The notes beneath the pieces are model-generated. The model did no database searches. It saw nothing but the letters and a program-made list of their open reading frames with translations, and had not been told where the DNA came from. From Mycolicibacterium pyrenivorans (GTDB taxonomy: Bacteria; Actinomycetota; Actinomycetes; Mycobacteriales; Mycobacteriaceae), in NCBI RefSeq assembly GCF_025821625.1, contig NZ_JACKSH010000039.1, forward strand, positions 63,443 to 100,704: a stretch of 37,262 nucleotides of DNA, written 5' to 3'. Numbering within the stretch: position 1 is the stretch's first letter; the number at the start of each line of letters is the position of its first letter. The translations under genes and the position numbers were made by a program. This document shows positions 24,886-32,997 of the stretch, piece by piece.

Positions 24886-26397
24886 TCACTTCGACACCGC
24901 GCGTGGATGGGTCCGGCTGACGAGTCCGGTGACGCGGTCGGCGGCGAGGCGACCCGACACGATCGCGGTGGGAATGCCGACACCGGGCACGGTGGACGAC
25001 CCGGCCAGCACCGCGTTGTCGACACCGCGCACGGTGTTACCCGGCCGGAACGGACCGGTCTGGCCGAACGTGTGCGCAAGGGCGAACGGGGTGCCCGCGG
25101 CCATGCCCTGCCTGGCCCAGTCCTGCGGCGTGACGACGTGCAGGATCTCGGCGTCGTCGCCGAGGTGCGGCATGCGCGTGGTGACGGTGTCGAGCATGTG
25201 CTGCACGTATCCGTCCCGTTCGCCATCCCAATCCTTGTGCCCGACAGCCGTATTGGGTGCCGGTGCGAGCACGTAGAGCAGGTCGCGCCCCGGCGGCGCC
25301 AGGCTGGGGTCACCGGCGGTCGGCCGGGTGACCAGCAGCGACGGGTCCACCATCGGGCGGCCCGCATCGATGATGTCGTGGAAGGTCTGCTGCCAGGCGT
25401 CACCGAACAGGATCGTGTGGTGGGACTGGTCGGCAGCGGAGGCGACGCCGCGGCAGCCGAGGTGCGCCACGACCGCCGACGGTGCGGGGCGCAGCGTCAG
25501 CAACCGGCGGGGGGTGCGTCCGAGCAGTCGGTACGTGTCGGGCAGTTCGGTGGTGAGGACCACGGCGTCGGCGGGAAACCGCTCGCCGCCGGCGGTGCGC
25601 ACGGCCGTGACCCGGCTGCCCGAGCGTTCCAATTCGGTGATCGCGCAGTTGTAGCGGAACTCGACTCCGGCGTCGGCGGCGGCCGCGGCCAGTGCGTCGG
25701 GCAGCGCGCGCATCCCGCCGCGGGGAAAGTACACGCCCGACACCGTGTCCATGTAGGCGATCACGGCGTAGGCCGCCAGCGCCTTCCGCGGCGGGACCCC
25801 GACGTAGAGGGCCTGGAACGTGAACACGCGCAGCAGTCGTTCGTCGCTGATGAACCGCCGCACCATCGGCTCCCAGCGCCGGAATCCGCCGATGGCGGCC
25901 AGCCGGGCGAGCTGCGGGGTCAGCAGGGACAGCGGGGAGTCGAAGTTGGCGCCGATGAAACCGTCGAACTCGAGGTCGTAGAGCCGGGTGAGCCACTGTC
26001 GCAGCCGCAGGTAGCCCGCGGCTTCGCCGGGTCCGGCGAAGCGCTCGATCTCGGCGGCCATCGCCGCCGCATCGGTGTGTACGTCCAGGCTGCTGCCGTC
26101 GGCGAAGGCGGCGCGGTATGCGGGCATCACCGGCAGCAGGTCGAGCCGCGCGGCGGTGGACTCTCCGACGGCCGCGAAGGTGTCGTCGATGATGTCGGGC
26201 ATCGTCAGCACCGTGGGTCCGGTGTCGATCCGGTAGCCGTCGATGTCGGCGCGCCCGACGCGGCCGCCGGGATGGGCGCCGCGTTCGACGACGGTGACGG
26301 TTCGCCCGCGTCCGGCCAGGTGAAGCGCCGCCGACAGCCCTGCCAATCCTGCGCCGACAACCACCACGCGGTCGGTGGATCCGGTGACGGACCGCAT
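24886..26397 (-). CDS. crtI: Phytoene desaturase
   Basis: A 503-residue CrtI-type FAD desaturase turning phytoene into lycopene. The N-terminal FAD motif is RVVVVGAGLAGLSAALHLAGRG (residues 10-31), followed by GGRVGRADIDGYRIDTGPTVLTMPDI. The C-terminal FAD loop is ASSTVPGVGIPTAIVSGRLAADRV. GAAFDSPL-like and YFPRGGMRALPDALA segments fit. The ATG shares one base with the crtE stop (TGATG). It is the central enzyme of the cluster, and with crtE and crtB it suffices for lycopene. Confidence 0.94.
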   Translation of the reverse strand: MRSVTGSTDRVVVVGAGLAGLSAALHLAGRGRTVTVVERGAHPGGRVGRADIDGYRIDTGPTVLTMPDIIDDTFAAVGESTAARLDLLPVMPAYRAAFADGSSLDVHTDAAAMAAEIERFAGPGEAAGYLRLRQWLTRLYDLEFDGFIGANFDSPLSLLTPQLARLAAIGGFRRWEPMVRRFISDERLLRVFTFQALYVGVPPRKALAAYAVIAYMDTVSGVYFPRGGMRALPDALAAAAADAGVEFRYNCAITELERSGSRVTAVRTAGGERFPADAVVLTTELPDTYRLLGRTPRRLLTLRPAPSAVVAHLGCRGVASAADQSHHTILFGDAWQQTFHDIIDAGRPMVDPSLLVTRPTAGDPSLAPPGRDLLYVLAPAPNTAVGHKDWDGERDGYVQHMLDTVTTRMPHLGDDAEILHVVTPQDWARQGMAAGTPFALAHTFGQTGPFRPGNTVRGVDNAVLAGSSTVPGVGIPTAIVSGRLAADRVTGLVSRTHPRAVSK

Positions 26398-27539
26398 CAG
26401 TTCTCCCGCTGGGTACAGGCCGCGGCCATGCCGGTGAGCGCCGAATGCGCGTCACTGTTCAGCGGCGCGGCGTCAAGCCTGTCCAGCGCACGCTTCAGTC
26501 GTTGGTCGATGAGATGCTCGATCCACTCCACGGTACCTATGTCGGCGATGAGCGTCTGCCAGCCGGCGATATCGGCCGGGGTCAATTGATCGGCGGTCAT
26601 CAGCCTGCACAGTTGTCGCCGCTGCGCGGCGGTGGCGAGCTGGTGGGCGGCCACGACCACGGTGGTCGCCTTGCGCGCGCAGAGGTCGGCGCCGGCGGGC
26701 TTCCCGGTCGTCTTCGGAGAGCCGAACACCCCGAGGAGGTCGTCTCGCAGCTGGAACGCCTCGCCGACCGCCTCGCCGTAGTCACCGAGCGCGGTCAGGA
26801 CCTGATCGTCACACCCTGCCAACGTGGCTCCGATCTCCAGTGGACGGCGGACCGTGTAGTTGCCCGACTTGCGCCGGGCGACGTCGAGCACCTCGTCGAG
26901 CGAGGGAAATGCGGCGGTGTCGTTGACCAGGTCGGCGAACTGCCCGACCGCCAATTCGATGCGCATTGCGTCGTATCGCGGCCAGGCCCTGGCCAGGGCG
27001 GCGTCGTCCAGTCCGCTCTCCCGGAGCATCTGCTCGGCCCAGACCAGGCACAGGTCACCGAGCAGGACCGCCGCCGATTCCCCGAATCGCGCGGGCGACC
27101 CGGACAGTCCGCGGCGGCGATGCCAGTGTGCGAGGGCATGGTGGGCGCTGGGCCGGCCGCGGCGCAGCGGTGAACAATCCATCACGTCGTCCTGCATCAA
27201 GGCGAACGCGTGCAGGAACTCCAGGCTGGCGGCGGCCCGCACCGCGGCGCGCCCCGGTTCGGCACCACACAGCCAGCCCAGATACAGGAAGGTCGAGCGC
27301 AGGCACTTGCCGTCGGTCAGCAGGCCGCGCAGCACGTCCACGGCGATGTCCACCCGGCTGTACTCGAGTGCCGCAGCGCAGTGGGTGTCGACGAACTCCG
27401 CCACCGCAGCGAGCACGTCCTCGCGCACCTGCCTGCGGAACACGGGCGAACCGGCCGCCCGCGTCGAGCGCGCGGCGGCGCCGTCGTTTACCGCCGCCAA
27501 ATGAGCGCGGTCGGTCGCGAATCCCCCACCGGATGTCAT
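26397..27539 (-). CDS. crtE: Geranylgeranyl diphosphate synthase
   Basis: A 380-residue trans-prenyltransferase making GGPP from FPP/DMAPP and IPP. The first Asp-rich motif is MQDDVMDCSPLRRGRPS (D117, D118, D121), and the second is QLRDDLLGVFG (D266, D267, with Gly in place of the last Asp, as in many actinobacterial GGPP synthases). It heads the minus-strand carotenoid operon. I see no good Shine-Dalgarno before ATG 27539; a GGGTAAT box lies 12-18 bases upstream, so a leaderless transcript is possible. Confidence 0.92.
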   Translation of the reverse strand: MTSGGGFATDRAHLAAVNDGAAARSTRAAGSPVFRRQVREDVLAAVAEFVDTHCAAALEYSRVDIAVDVLRGLLTDGKCLRSTFLYLGWLCGAEPGRAAVRAAASLEFLHAFALMQDDVMDCSPLRRGRPSAHHALAHWHRRRGLSGSPARFGESAAVLLGDLCLVWAEQMLRESGLDDAALARAWPRYDAMRIELAVGQFADLVNDTAAFPSLDEVLDVARRKSGNYTVRRPLEIGATLAGCDDQVLTALGDYGEAVGEAFQLRDDLLGVFGSPKTTGKPAGADLCARKATTVVVAAHQLATAAQRRQLCRLMTADQLTPADIAGWQTLIADIGTVEWIEHLIDQRLKRALDRLDAAPLNSDAHSALTGMAAACTQREN

Positions 27540-27700
27540 CGGTGTGACTCATTACCCAGTTTCGCCCCGGTTATGCATCGTCAGCAGCATGGATCCCCAG
27601 GGTTCCGCGACCCGGGACTCCAGGTACCGTCGTGCACACCGCTCGATCCGACGCGGGCGGGCCCAGGAGCCACCGGTTCCGAGAGCACGAAGGATCAGGT

Positions 27701-28981
27701 TTGGCCCGCTATCTGCTTGCAGTGAGCCCGCTTCGGGGGCACGTGCTCCCGATGGTGAACGTCGGCGCGGGCCTGAAGTCGCTCGGCCACGACGTCACCG
27801 TTCTGACGGGAGCCGAGTTCGCGGGCGACGTCGATCACGCCGGTCTCCGGATGGCGTCCCTGCCCGAGGAGGTTCGGATCGCTCCGCCGGACGCCGCGCC
27901 CGCATGGCTGCGCAGGCTGCCAGTGCAGGTGCGGCGCTTCTGGCTGGGACGCGCCGAGCTCGACTCGGTGTTCGCCGAACCGCTTGTGGCAGCGGCCGAA
28001 TCACTACGGGATCAGCTGCGGTCGGGACCCGTCGACGCAATCCTTGCCGATGTGACGTTCACCGGCGCGCTGCCGATACTGCTGTCCGAGGGCCCGCGCC
28101 CGCCGCTGCTGGTGTGCGGAGTCGGGCCGTTGACGATCTCCAGTGCGGACACCCCGCCGTTCGGCATGGCGTGGCGACCGGAAGCGGGCGTCGACTACCG
28201 GCCGATGACGGCCGTGGCACACCGCGTGATCATGCGCTCCAGTCAGCGCAGGTTCAATCGTGCACTGCGGCAAGCGAACTGCCGGCCGTCGCCGGTGTTC
28301 GTCAGTGACTGGCCGCGGTTGGCCGACGGTGTCCTGCAACTGGCGGTCGAGGGCTTCGAATACCCGCGCGGTGACCTGCCCGCCGACGTGGAGTTCGTCG
28401 GTCCGGTGCTGCCGGAGGCCGCGGGCGACTTCACCCCACCGCCATGGTGGTCCGACGTCACCGAAGCCACCACCGTCGTCCACGTCACCCAGGGCACCTT
28501 CGACAACGGCGACCTCGACCAGTTGATCGCACCCACGCTCGTGGCGCTCGGCGATCGACCGGACCTGCTGGTGGTGGCGACCACCGGCGGACGTCCCGGC
28601 CAGCAGGTGCGCGGCCGGATACCGGCCAACGCGCGGGTCGTCGACTGGCTGCCCTATCCCGAGTTGATGCCGCACGTCGACGTGATGATCACCAACGGCG
28701 GCTACGGGGGTGTGCAGTACGCGCTGAGCCACGGGGTGCCGCTGATCGTCGCCGGGGAGACCTCGGACAAAGCCGAGGTTGCCGCGCGGGTGAACCACAG
28801 CGGTGTCGGCGTCGACCTGGGTACGGCCACACCGTCACCCGACGCGATCCGCGCCGCGGTGGACCGGATCTGTCGCGAGGGCGGATACCGCGCCGCCGCG
28901 CAACGTCTGCGTTCGCAGATCGAGTCGGCGACGCCGGTCGACTCGATCGCCAACGCGCTCAAGCGGTGCTGCGATGTGTGA
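27701..28981 (+). CDS. MGT/UGT-type glycosyltransferase (GT1 family), possible carotenoid glycosyltransferase
   Basis: About 426 residues from TTG 27701 (LARYLLAVSPLRGHVLPMVNVGAGL), chosen because AAGGA lies 6 bases before it and the family start follows at once. The C-terminal donor-sugar region VVDWLPYPELMPHVDVMITNGGYGGVQYALSHGVPLIVAGETSDKAEVAARV is clear. There is no signal peptide. Being divergent from crtE and next to the crt genes, it may glycosylate a hydroxylated carotenoid, as CrtX does. Macrolide or phenolic acceptors cannot be excluded. Its stop lies 8 bases from that of the convergent LLM gene. Confidence 0.82.
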   Translation: MARYLLAVSPLRGHVLPMVNVGAGLKSLGHDVTVLTGAEFAGDVDHAGLRMASLPEEVRIAPPDAAPAWLRRLPVQVRRFWLGRAELDSVFAEPLVAAAESLRDQLRSGPVDAILADVTFTGALPILLSEGPRPPLLVCGVGPLTISSADTPPFGMAWRPEAGVDYRPMTAVAHRVIMRSSQRRFNRALRQANCRPSPVFVSDWPRLADGVLQLAVEGFEYPRGDLPADVEFVGPVLPEAAGDFTPPPWWSDVTEATTVVHVTQGTFDNGDLDQLIAPTLVALGDRPDLLVVATTGGRPGQQVRGRIPANARVVDWLPYPELMPHVDVMITNGGYGGVQYALSHGVPLIVAGETSDKAEVAARVNHSGVGVDLGTATPSPDAIRAAVDRICREGGYRAAAQRLRSQIESATPVDSIANALKRCCDV

Positions 28982-28989
28982 GTGTCCGT

Positions 28990-29856
28990 TCACACCTTCG
29001 CGATGACGTTCTCGGCGAACATCTCCAGGTTGCGGATCTTCGCGTCGAGCGGTTCGGTGTCCTGGCCCATGATGTACGGGATCCGGAAGCCGACGATCAC
29101 GTCGGTGACGCCCTTGTCCTCCAGTCGCTTGATGCCGTCGGGCGTGTAGGCGTCGATCGAGATCACGTGGATCTCATAGGGGCCGGTCTGGCCCGCTTCC
29201 TCGCGGAACCGGTTGAGTTTCGCGAGGAGAGCGTCGAGTTCTTCAGGGTCGCCGCCGCCGTGCATCCAGCCGTCGTTGCGGGCGGCGCGCCTCAGTGCGG
29301 CGTCGGCGTGCCCGCCGATGAGGATCGGCAACGGCTTCGACGGCGCGGGCGTCATCTTGGTCTTGGGGATGTCGTAGAACTCGCCGTGGTACTCGAAGTA
29401 CTCGCCCGACGTCAGGCCCCTGATGATGTCGATGCACTCGTCCATCCGCTTGCCGCGCCTGGCGAACGGCACGTTCATCAGCTCGTAGTCCTCGGGCCAC
29501 GGGCTGGTGCCGACACCGAGGCCGAGCCGATTGTCGAACATCGCCGCCAGCGAGCCTGCCTGTTTGGCGACCAGGGCGGGAGGGCGGATCGGCAGCTTGA
29601 GCACGAAGTGGTTGAACTTCAGCGTCGTCGTCACGGCGCACAGCGCGGCGGTCAGCACGAAGGATTCGATGAACGCCTTGCCGTCCAGGAACTCGCGGTT
29701 CCCGTCGGGGGTGTACGGATACTTCGAGTCCGACTCGAAGGGGTAGGCGACGCTGTCGGGGATCGTCATCGCGTGATAGCCGGCGGCTTCGGCGGCCTTG
29801 GCCAGCGGGATGTAGAACGCCGGGTCGGTCATCGCTTCCGCGTAGGTGAACCGCAC
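28990..29856 (-). CDS. F420-dependent LLM-class oxidoreductase in the KstR regulon
   Basis: A 288-residue luciferase-like TIM barrel. Typical segments are FNHFVLKLPIRPPALVAKQAGSLAAMFDNRLGLGVGTSPWPEDYELMNVPFARRGKRMDECIDIIRGL and KPLPILIGGHADAALRRAARNDGW. GTG 29856 follows AGGAGG at 4 bases; the ATG one base earlier in sequence is out of frame. Coenzyme F420 use is expected from the family in mycobacteria. A perfect KstR-type palindrome 29 bases upstream suggests induction during sterol/cholesterol growth. The substrate is unknown. Confidence 0.85.
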   Translation of the reverse strand: MRFTYAEAMTDPAFYIPLAKAAEAAGYHAMTIPDSVAYPFESDSKYPYTPDGNREFLDGKAFIESFVLTAALCAVTTTLKFNHFVLKLPIRPPALVAKQAGSLAAMFDNRLGLGVGTSPWPEDYELMNVPFARRGKRMDECIDIIRGLTSGEYFEYHGEFYDIPKTKMTPAPSKPLPILIGGHADAALRRAARNDGWMHGGGDPEELDALLAKLNRFREEAGQTGPYEIHVISIDAYTPDGIKRLEDKGVTDVIVGFRIPYIMGQDTEPLDAKIRNLEMFAENVIAKV

Positions 29857-29884
29857 ATCGCCTCCTGCTCGTCGGTGAGCGAAT

Positions 29885-29902
29885 ACTAGAACGCGTTCTA
29901 GT
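29885..29902. promoter_or_regulatory. KstR-type operator, perfect 18-base palindrome
   Basis: ACTAGAACGCGTTCTAGT is fully self-complementary and fits the mycobacterial KstR consensus TnnAACnnGTTnnA (cholesterol-catabolism repressor, TetR family). It lies 28-46 bases upstream of the LLM gene start, where it would cover the promoter. On the other side is the 3' end of the DUF4873 gene, so only the LLM gene is a sensible target. Confidence 0.8.
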
Positions 29903-29921
29903 CCGGCGGCAGTGGATTGCC

Positions 29922-30665
29922 CTATAACAGTGGGACGTCGATCTCGACGTCGTCCAGGGCGAACGGTGGCGCGCCGACGCCGACGACCGAGTGGGTCGAC
30001 CACGGGGTACGTTCGGTCAGCCGCGCGGCGGCCGCACGCCGACCGATCGACACGGTCACATCCTGGGGCAGTCGCACGTCGAACGTGGCTTCGAAAACCG
30101 TTCCTTGCCAATGGTATCGGCCGTCGATCGGGTCGAGACGGCCAGTGAGCCTGACGTGGGCCCGGTGGCGGTCGCCGCCGATCTGGACCGTAGCGGGTCC
30201 GTCGTAGTCGGCGCCGCCTGCGATGGGTTCGCCGGTGTGCGAGCCGACCTCGAATGCCGACGGGATCCGCCTGCCCACCCGCCGCCAGTAATGACCCCGC
30301 CGGGGATGGAGATCCCGGCGGCGGCGCGAACGGTCGTTGTAGAACCGCTGCGCCCCGGGCCGCACCTCGATGCGGGTGCTGTCGCTGCGGCTCATGTAGG
30401 CCAGGCACTTGGCGACGTAGGCCTTCTTGGCGGCGACGTCCGGGTCGGTGAGCAGGAAGTAGTTCGGCACGCCGTGCACGGCGACACCGAGATACGGCTC
30501 CAGGTCGGCGGTCCGCAACGCCGAGGCGGTGGGAAGCGTGCCGTCGGTCGCGATGACCACCCGGGCGCGGCGGTCACCGACGGTCCACGTGTGGGACGCC
30601 TCGTCGAACCCGGCGCTCGCCGCGTCCTGCCCGCTCGCGAACACCACCGTCTCGGTGTCCGTCAC
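29922..30665 (-). CDS. DUF4873-like protein coupled to the AurF-like oxygenase
   Basis: About 247 residues from GTG 30665, which overlaps the upstream TGA (GTGA). The N-terminal part (DTETVVFASGQDAASAGFDEASHTWTVGDRRARVVIATDG) looks like a degenerate monooxygenase C-terminal region with VPNYFLLTDPDVAAKKAYVAKCLAYM. Residues 150-247 (YDGPATVQIGGDRHRAHVRLTGRLDPIDGRYHWQGTVF) match the DUF4873 domain often found after flavin monooxygenases in mycobacteria. The frame remains open far upstream, but that part is a shadow of the oxygenase gene. No catalytic role is known to me. Confidence 0.75.
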   Translation of the reverse strand: MTDTETVVFASGQDAASAGFDEASHTWTVGDRRARVVIATDGTLPTASALRTADLEPYLGVAVHGVPNYFLLTDPDVAAKKAYVAKCLAYMSRSDSTRIEVRPGAQRFYNDRSRRRRDLHPRRGHYWRRVGRRIPSAFEVGSHTGEPIAGGADYDGPATVQIGGDRHRAHVRLTGRLDPIDGRYHWQGTVFEATFDVRLPQDVTVSIGRRAAAARLTERTPWSTHSVVGVGAPPFALDDVEIDVPLL

Positions 30666-31582
30666 AGGAAGCGGCTGCGCTTCCACATGCGGCGCGCAAC
30701 GGGCCCCATCAAGCCGACCTCCTGCAGGAAGGCCGCCAGCGGGGCGAAACCGGAAACCTGCACCTGATGGCGGTGCGGGCTGGTCCGGGCGGCGCGACGG
30801 GCCTCCCGCGGGTCGAGTCCGGCCCGGCGGTACTGCACGGGGTTGCTGAACAGGTACTGGAAGAAGACCCCGCCGACACCGTTGACGTTGGCCACGAACA
30901 TCTTCGGGATGCGTCGCAGATGGGGCGCGCGCTTGCGCAGTCCGTCGCGGGCGAACTGGATGTGCCGCGCCTCCTCGGCGACGTGGATCCGCATCAGCCG
31001 CTGCACCATCGGCTGCAGGTCGGGGTCGTCCATCATCTGCCGCTGTAGCGAGTCGAAGATCTCCTCGCCGATGAGCGCTGCGACCCACAGCGCCGAGCCC
31101 TGGAAGGCGAAGGGCAGCGCGTTGATGATGACGCGCTGATATCGCTTTGGCCGCACCGGTTTGGCGCCCACCCGCTCGATGGCCTTGCCGAACATCACCA
31201 TGTGCCGGGTCTCGTCGCCGAGCTCGGTCAGCTCGTAATGCGTGGCGCGGGCCGTCGGATCCTGGTGCATCATCTTGCGCAGCAGCGCCTGGTTGAGGAT
31301 GTTCTCGAACCAGATCCCCGCCGACAGGGTATTGACAAGCTCCTGCCGCGAGAGCTCGATCTGCTGCTCCCGTGTCATGCCGTCCCACAGCGGTGTGCCG
31401 TACAGCGACACGGTTTTCGGCGGCAGGAAGAACTTGTCCGGGTCGAGGGGGGCGTCCCAGTCGATGTCGACGACCGGCGCGTAGGACTTCTTGACCGAGC
31501 CCTTCAGCAGGCGCTCGGCGAACTCGTCGCGGGTCGGACCGGCGGGCGGCGGCGCGGAGGGCGGTGTCGTCGGAGCGGTCAT
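30662..31582 (-). CDS. AurF-like non-haem diiron oxygenase
   Basis: A 306-residue four-helix-bundle diiron protein. The metal ligand motifs are in SAGIWFENILNQALL, LGDETRHMVMFGKAIE and HVAEEARHIQFARDG (ExxH-type). AurF is a p-aminobenzoate N-oxygenase; mycobacterial paralogues mostly have unknown substrates. ATG 31582 with AAGGGA upstream gives MTAPTTPPSAPPPAG, a disordered leader; the frame open to 31681 runs across the palindromic promoter and is rejected. It is coupled to the DUF4873 gene by GTGA. Tandem palindromes 63 bases upstream probably control it. Confidence 0.85.
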   Translation of the reverse strand: MTAPTTPPSAPPPAGPTRDEFAERLLKGSVKKSYAPVVDIDWDAPLDPDKFFLPPKTVSLYGTPLWDGMTREQQIELSRQELVNTLSAGIWFENILNQALLRKMMHQDPTARATHYELTELGDETRHMVMFGKAIERVGAKPVRPKRYQRVIINALPFAFQGSALWVAALIGEEIFDSLQRQMMDDPDLQPMVQRLMRIHVAEEARHIQFARDGLRKRAPHLRRIPKMFVANVNGVGGVFFQYLFSNPVQYRRAGLDPREARRAARTSPHRHQVQVSGFAPLAAFLQEVGLMGPVARRMWKRSRFL

Positions 31583-31644
31583 CGCGAACGTCCCTTCGTC
31601 GACGTGAGGTGAATCGAAACTATGGAGCGCCCCGCGCGATGTCA

Positions 31645-31676
31645 ATACCTCGGGTATCGCATACCTCTGGTATCGC
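31645..31676. promoter_or_regulatory. Tandem 16-base operator repeat (ATACC-N3-GGTAT twice)
   Basis: ATACCTCGGGTATCGC (31645-31660) is followed directly by ATACCTCTGGTATCGC (31661-31676), one mismatch apart. Each copy holds a perfect ATACC/GGTAT dyad (31645-31657 and 31661-31673). They lie between the divergent AurF-like gene and the small membrane-protein gene, so a dimeric repressor (TetR-like in spacing) binding two sites 16 bases apart is likely. No regulator gene lies next to it. Confidence 0.65.
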
Positions 31677-31713
31677 AACATGTGCGCCCCGGAATCAGGG
31701 GCGATGGTCGATC

Positions 31714-32106
31714 ATGGTGGCCATGGGATCTTTTCTGCTGCGCGCCGCGCTGACCGGGCTCGCGTTGTGGGTCGTCACGCTCCTCGTCCCCGGCATCGAA
31801 TTCGTCGGCGGCGACTCGACGGCGGCCAGGGTCGGCATCATCTTCGTCGTCGCGGTGATCTTCGGCCTGGTCAACGCGGTCATCAAGCCGATCGTCCAGA
31901 TCATCTCGATCCCGCTCTACATCCTGACGCTCGGCCTGTTCCACGTCGTCATCAACGCGTTCATGTTGTGGATCACCTCGTGGATCACCGAACACACCAC
32001 CCACTGGGGTCTGTTCATCGACGACTTCTGGTGGACGGCGATCTGGGCCGCGATCGTGCTGTCGGTCGTGAGTTGGCTTCTCTCGCTTGTCGTGAAGGCA
32101 GACTGA
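31714..32106 (+). CDS. Phage-holin-like (YvlD-type) four-TM membrane protein
   Basis: About 130 residues from ATG 31714 (MVAMGSFLLRAALTGLALWVVTLLVPGIEFVGG); ATG 31723 is an equally possible start. Four hydrophobic helices are visible, with the family motif VNAVIKPIVQIISIPLYILTLGLFHVVINAFMLWITSWI. The family (Mycobacterial 4 TMS phage holin, Pfam PF04020 as I recall) is chromosomal and has no established function despite the holin name. It ends 5 bases before the DNA glycosylase gene and is probably co-transcribed with it. Confidence 0.85.
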   Translation: MVAMGSFLLRAALTGLALWVVTLLVPGIEFVGGDSTAARVGIIFVVAVIFGLVNAVIKPIVQIISIPLYILTLGLFHVVINAFMLWITSWITEHTTHWGLFIDDFWWTAIWAAIVLSVVSWLLSLVVKAD

Positions 32107-32111
32107 GTGAC

Positions 32112-32984
32112 ATGCCCGAACTGCCGGAGATCGAGGCCCTCGCCGATCATCTGCGTCGGCACGCGGTCGGACTGACCGTGAGCCGCGTCGACGTCGCGGC
32201 GCTGTCGGTGCTCAAGACGTTCGACCCGCCGGTGTCCGCGCTGGCCGGGCGTCAGGTGACGGGCGCGAACCGGTGGGGCAAGTACCTCGGGCTGCAGGCG
32301 GGAGACATTCACCTGATCACCCATCTGTCCCGGGCCGGCTGGCTGCGGTGGTCGGACAAGCTGGCCGCCGCCCCGCTCAAGCCGGGGAAGGGGCCGATCG
32401 CGCTGCGGGTGCACTTGGAGAATCCGGGCACACCGGACCACACGGTGGGCTTCGACCTGACCGAAGCCGGGACCCAGAAACGCCTGGCGGTCTGGCTCGT
32501 CACCGACCCGATGGCGGTTCCGCAGATCGCGGCCCTCGGGCCCGACGCGCTGTCGCTGAGCCCCGAAGCACTGGCCGAGGCGCTGCGGGGGAACTCGGGA
32601 CGGATCAAGTCGGTCATCACCGATCAGAAGGTGATCGCGGGCGTCGGCAATGCCTACAGCGACGAGATCCTGCACGTCGCCAAGCTGTCGCCGTTCGCGA
32701 CGTCCAACAAGCTCACCGAGGTGCAGCTCGCGGCGCTGCACGACGCGATGATCTCGGTGCTCACCGACGCGGTGACGAGGTCGGTGGGTCAGCAGGCGGC
32801 GACGCTGAAGGGGGAGAAGCGCTCCGGGTTGCGGGTGCACGCACGCACCGGGCTGCCGTGCCCCGTCTGCGGGGACACCGTGCGGGAGGTGTCGTTCGCC
32901 GACAAGTCCTTTCAGTACTGCCCCACTTGCCAGACCGGCGGCAAGGTGCTCGCCGACCGCAGGATGTCCCGGCTGCTCAAGTAG
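32112..32984 (+). CDS. Fpg/Nei-family DNA glycosylase
   Basis: A 290-residue base-excision repair enzyme. P2 and E3 of MPELPEIEALADHL form the catalytic N-terminus after Met removal. THLSRAGWLRW and the helix-two-turn-helix GVGNAYSDEILHVAKLSPFA bind DNA. The C-terminal zinc finger is CPVCGDTVREVSFADKSFQYCPTC. ATG 32112 is fixed by the need for P2. The neighbouring SDR and pgi genes match what I recall as Rv0944-Rv0945-Rv0946c. The M. tuberculosis copy (MutM2) is much shorter, while this one is full length with all catalytic parts. Substrate preference is not readable here. Confidence 0.9.
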   Translation: MPELPEIEALADHLRRHAVGLTVSRVDVAALSVLKTFDPPVSALAGRQVTGANRWGKYLGLQAGDIHLITHLSRAGWLRWSDKLAAAPLKPGKGPIALRVHLENPGTPDHTVGFDLTEAGTQKRLAVWLVTDPMAVPQIAALGPDALSLSPEALAEALRGNSGRIKSVITDQKVIAGVGNAYSDEILHVAKLSPFATSNKLTEVQLAALHDAMISVLTDAVTRSVGQQAATLKGEKRSGLRVHARTGLPCPVCGDTVREVSFADKSFQYCPTCQTGGKVLADRRMSRLLK

Positions 32985-32997
32985 CGCTCGGTACTTT

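Noticed and set aside
24873..25403. Upstream extension of the crtB frame to 25403
   Set aside because: Ser/Arg/Pro-rich shadow of crtI; normal CrtB length is reached from GTG 24872.
24907..26589. 560-codon plus-strand frame opposite crtI
   Set aside because: Gly/Val/Arg/Gln-rich translation typical of a shadow; crtI is unmistakable on the other strand.
27551..27557. SigF-type promoter before crtE
   Set aside because: GGGTAAT on the minus strand resembles a SigF -10, but no GTTT-like -35 is found 15-17 bases upstream.
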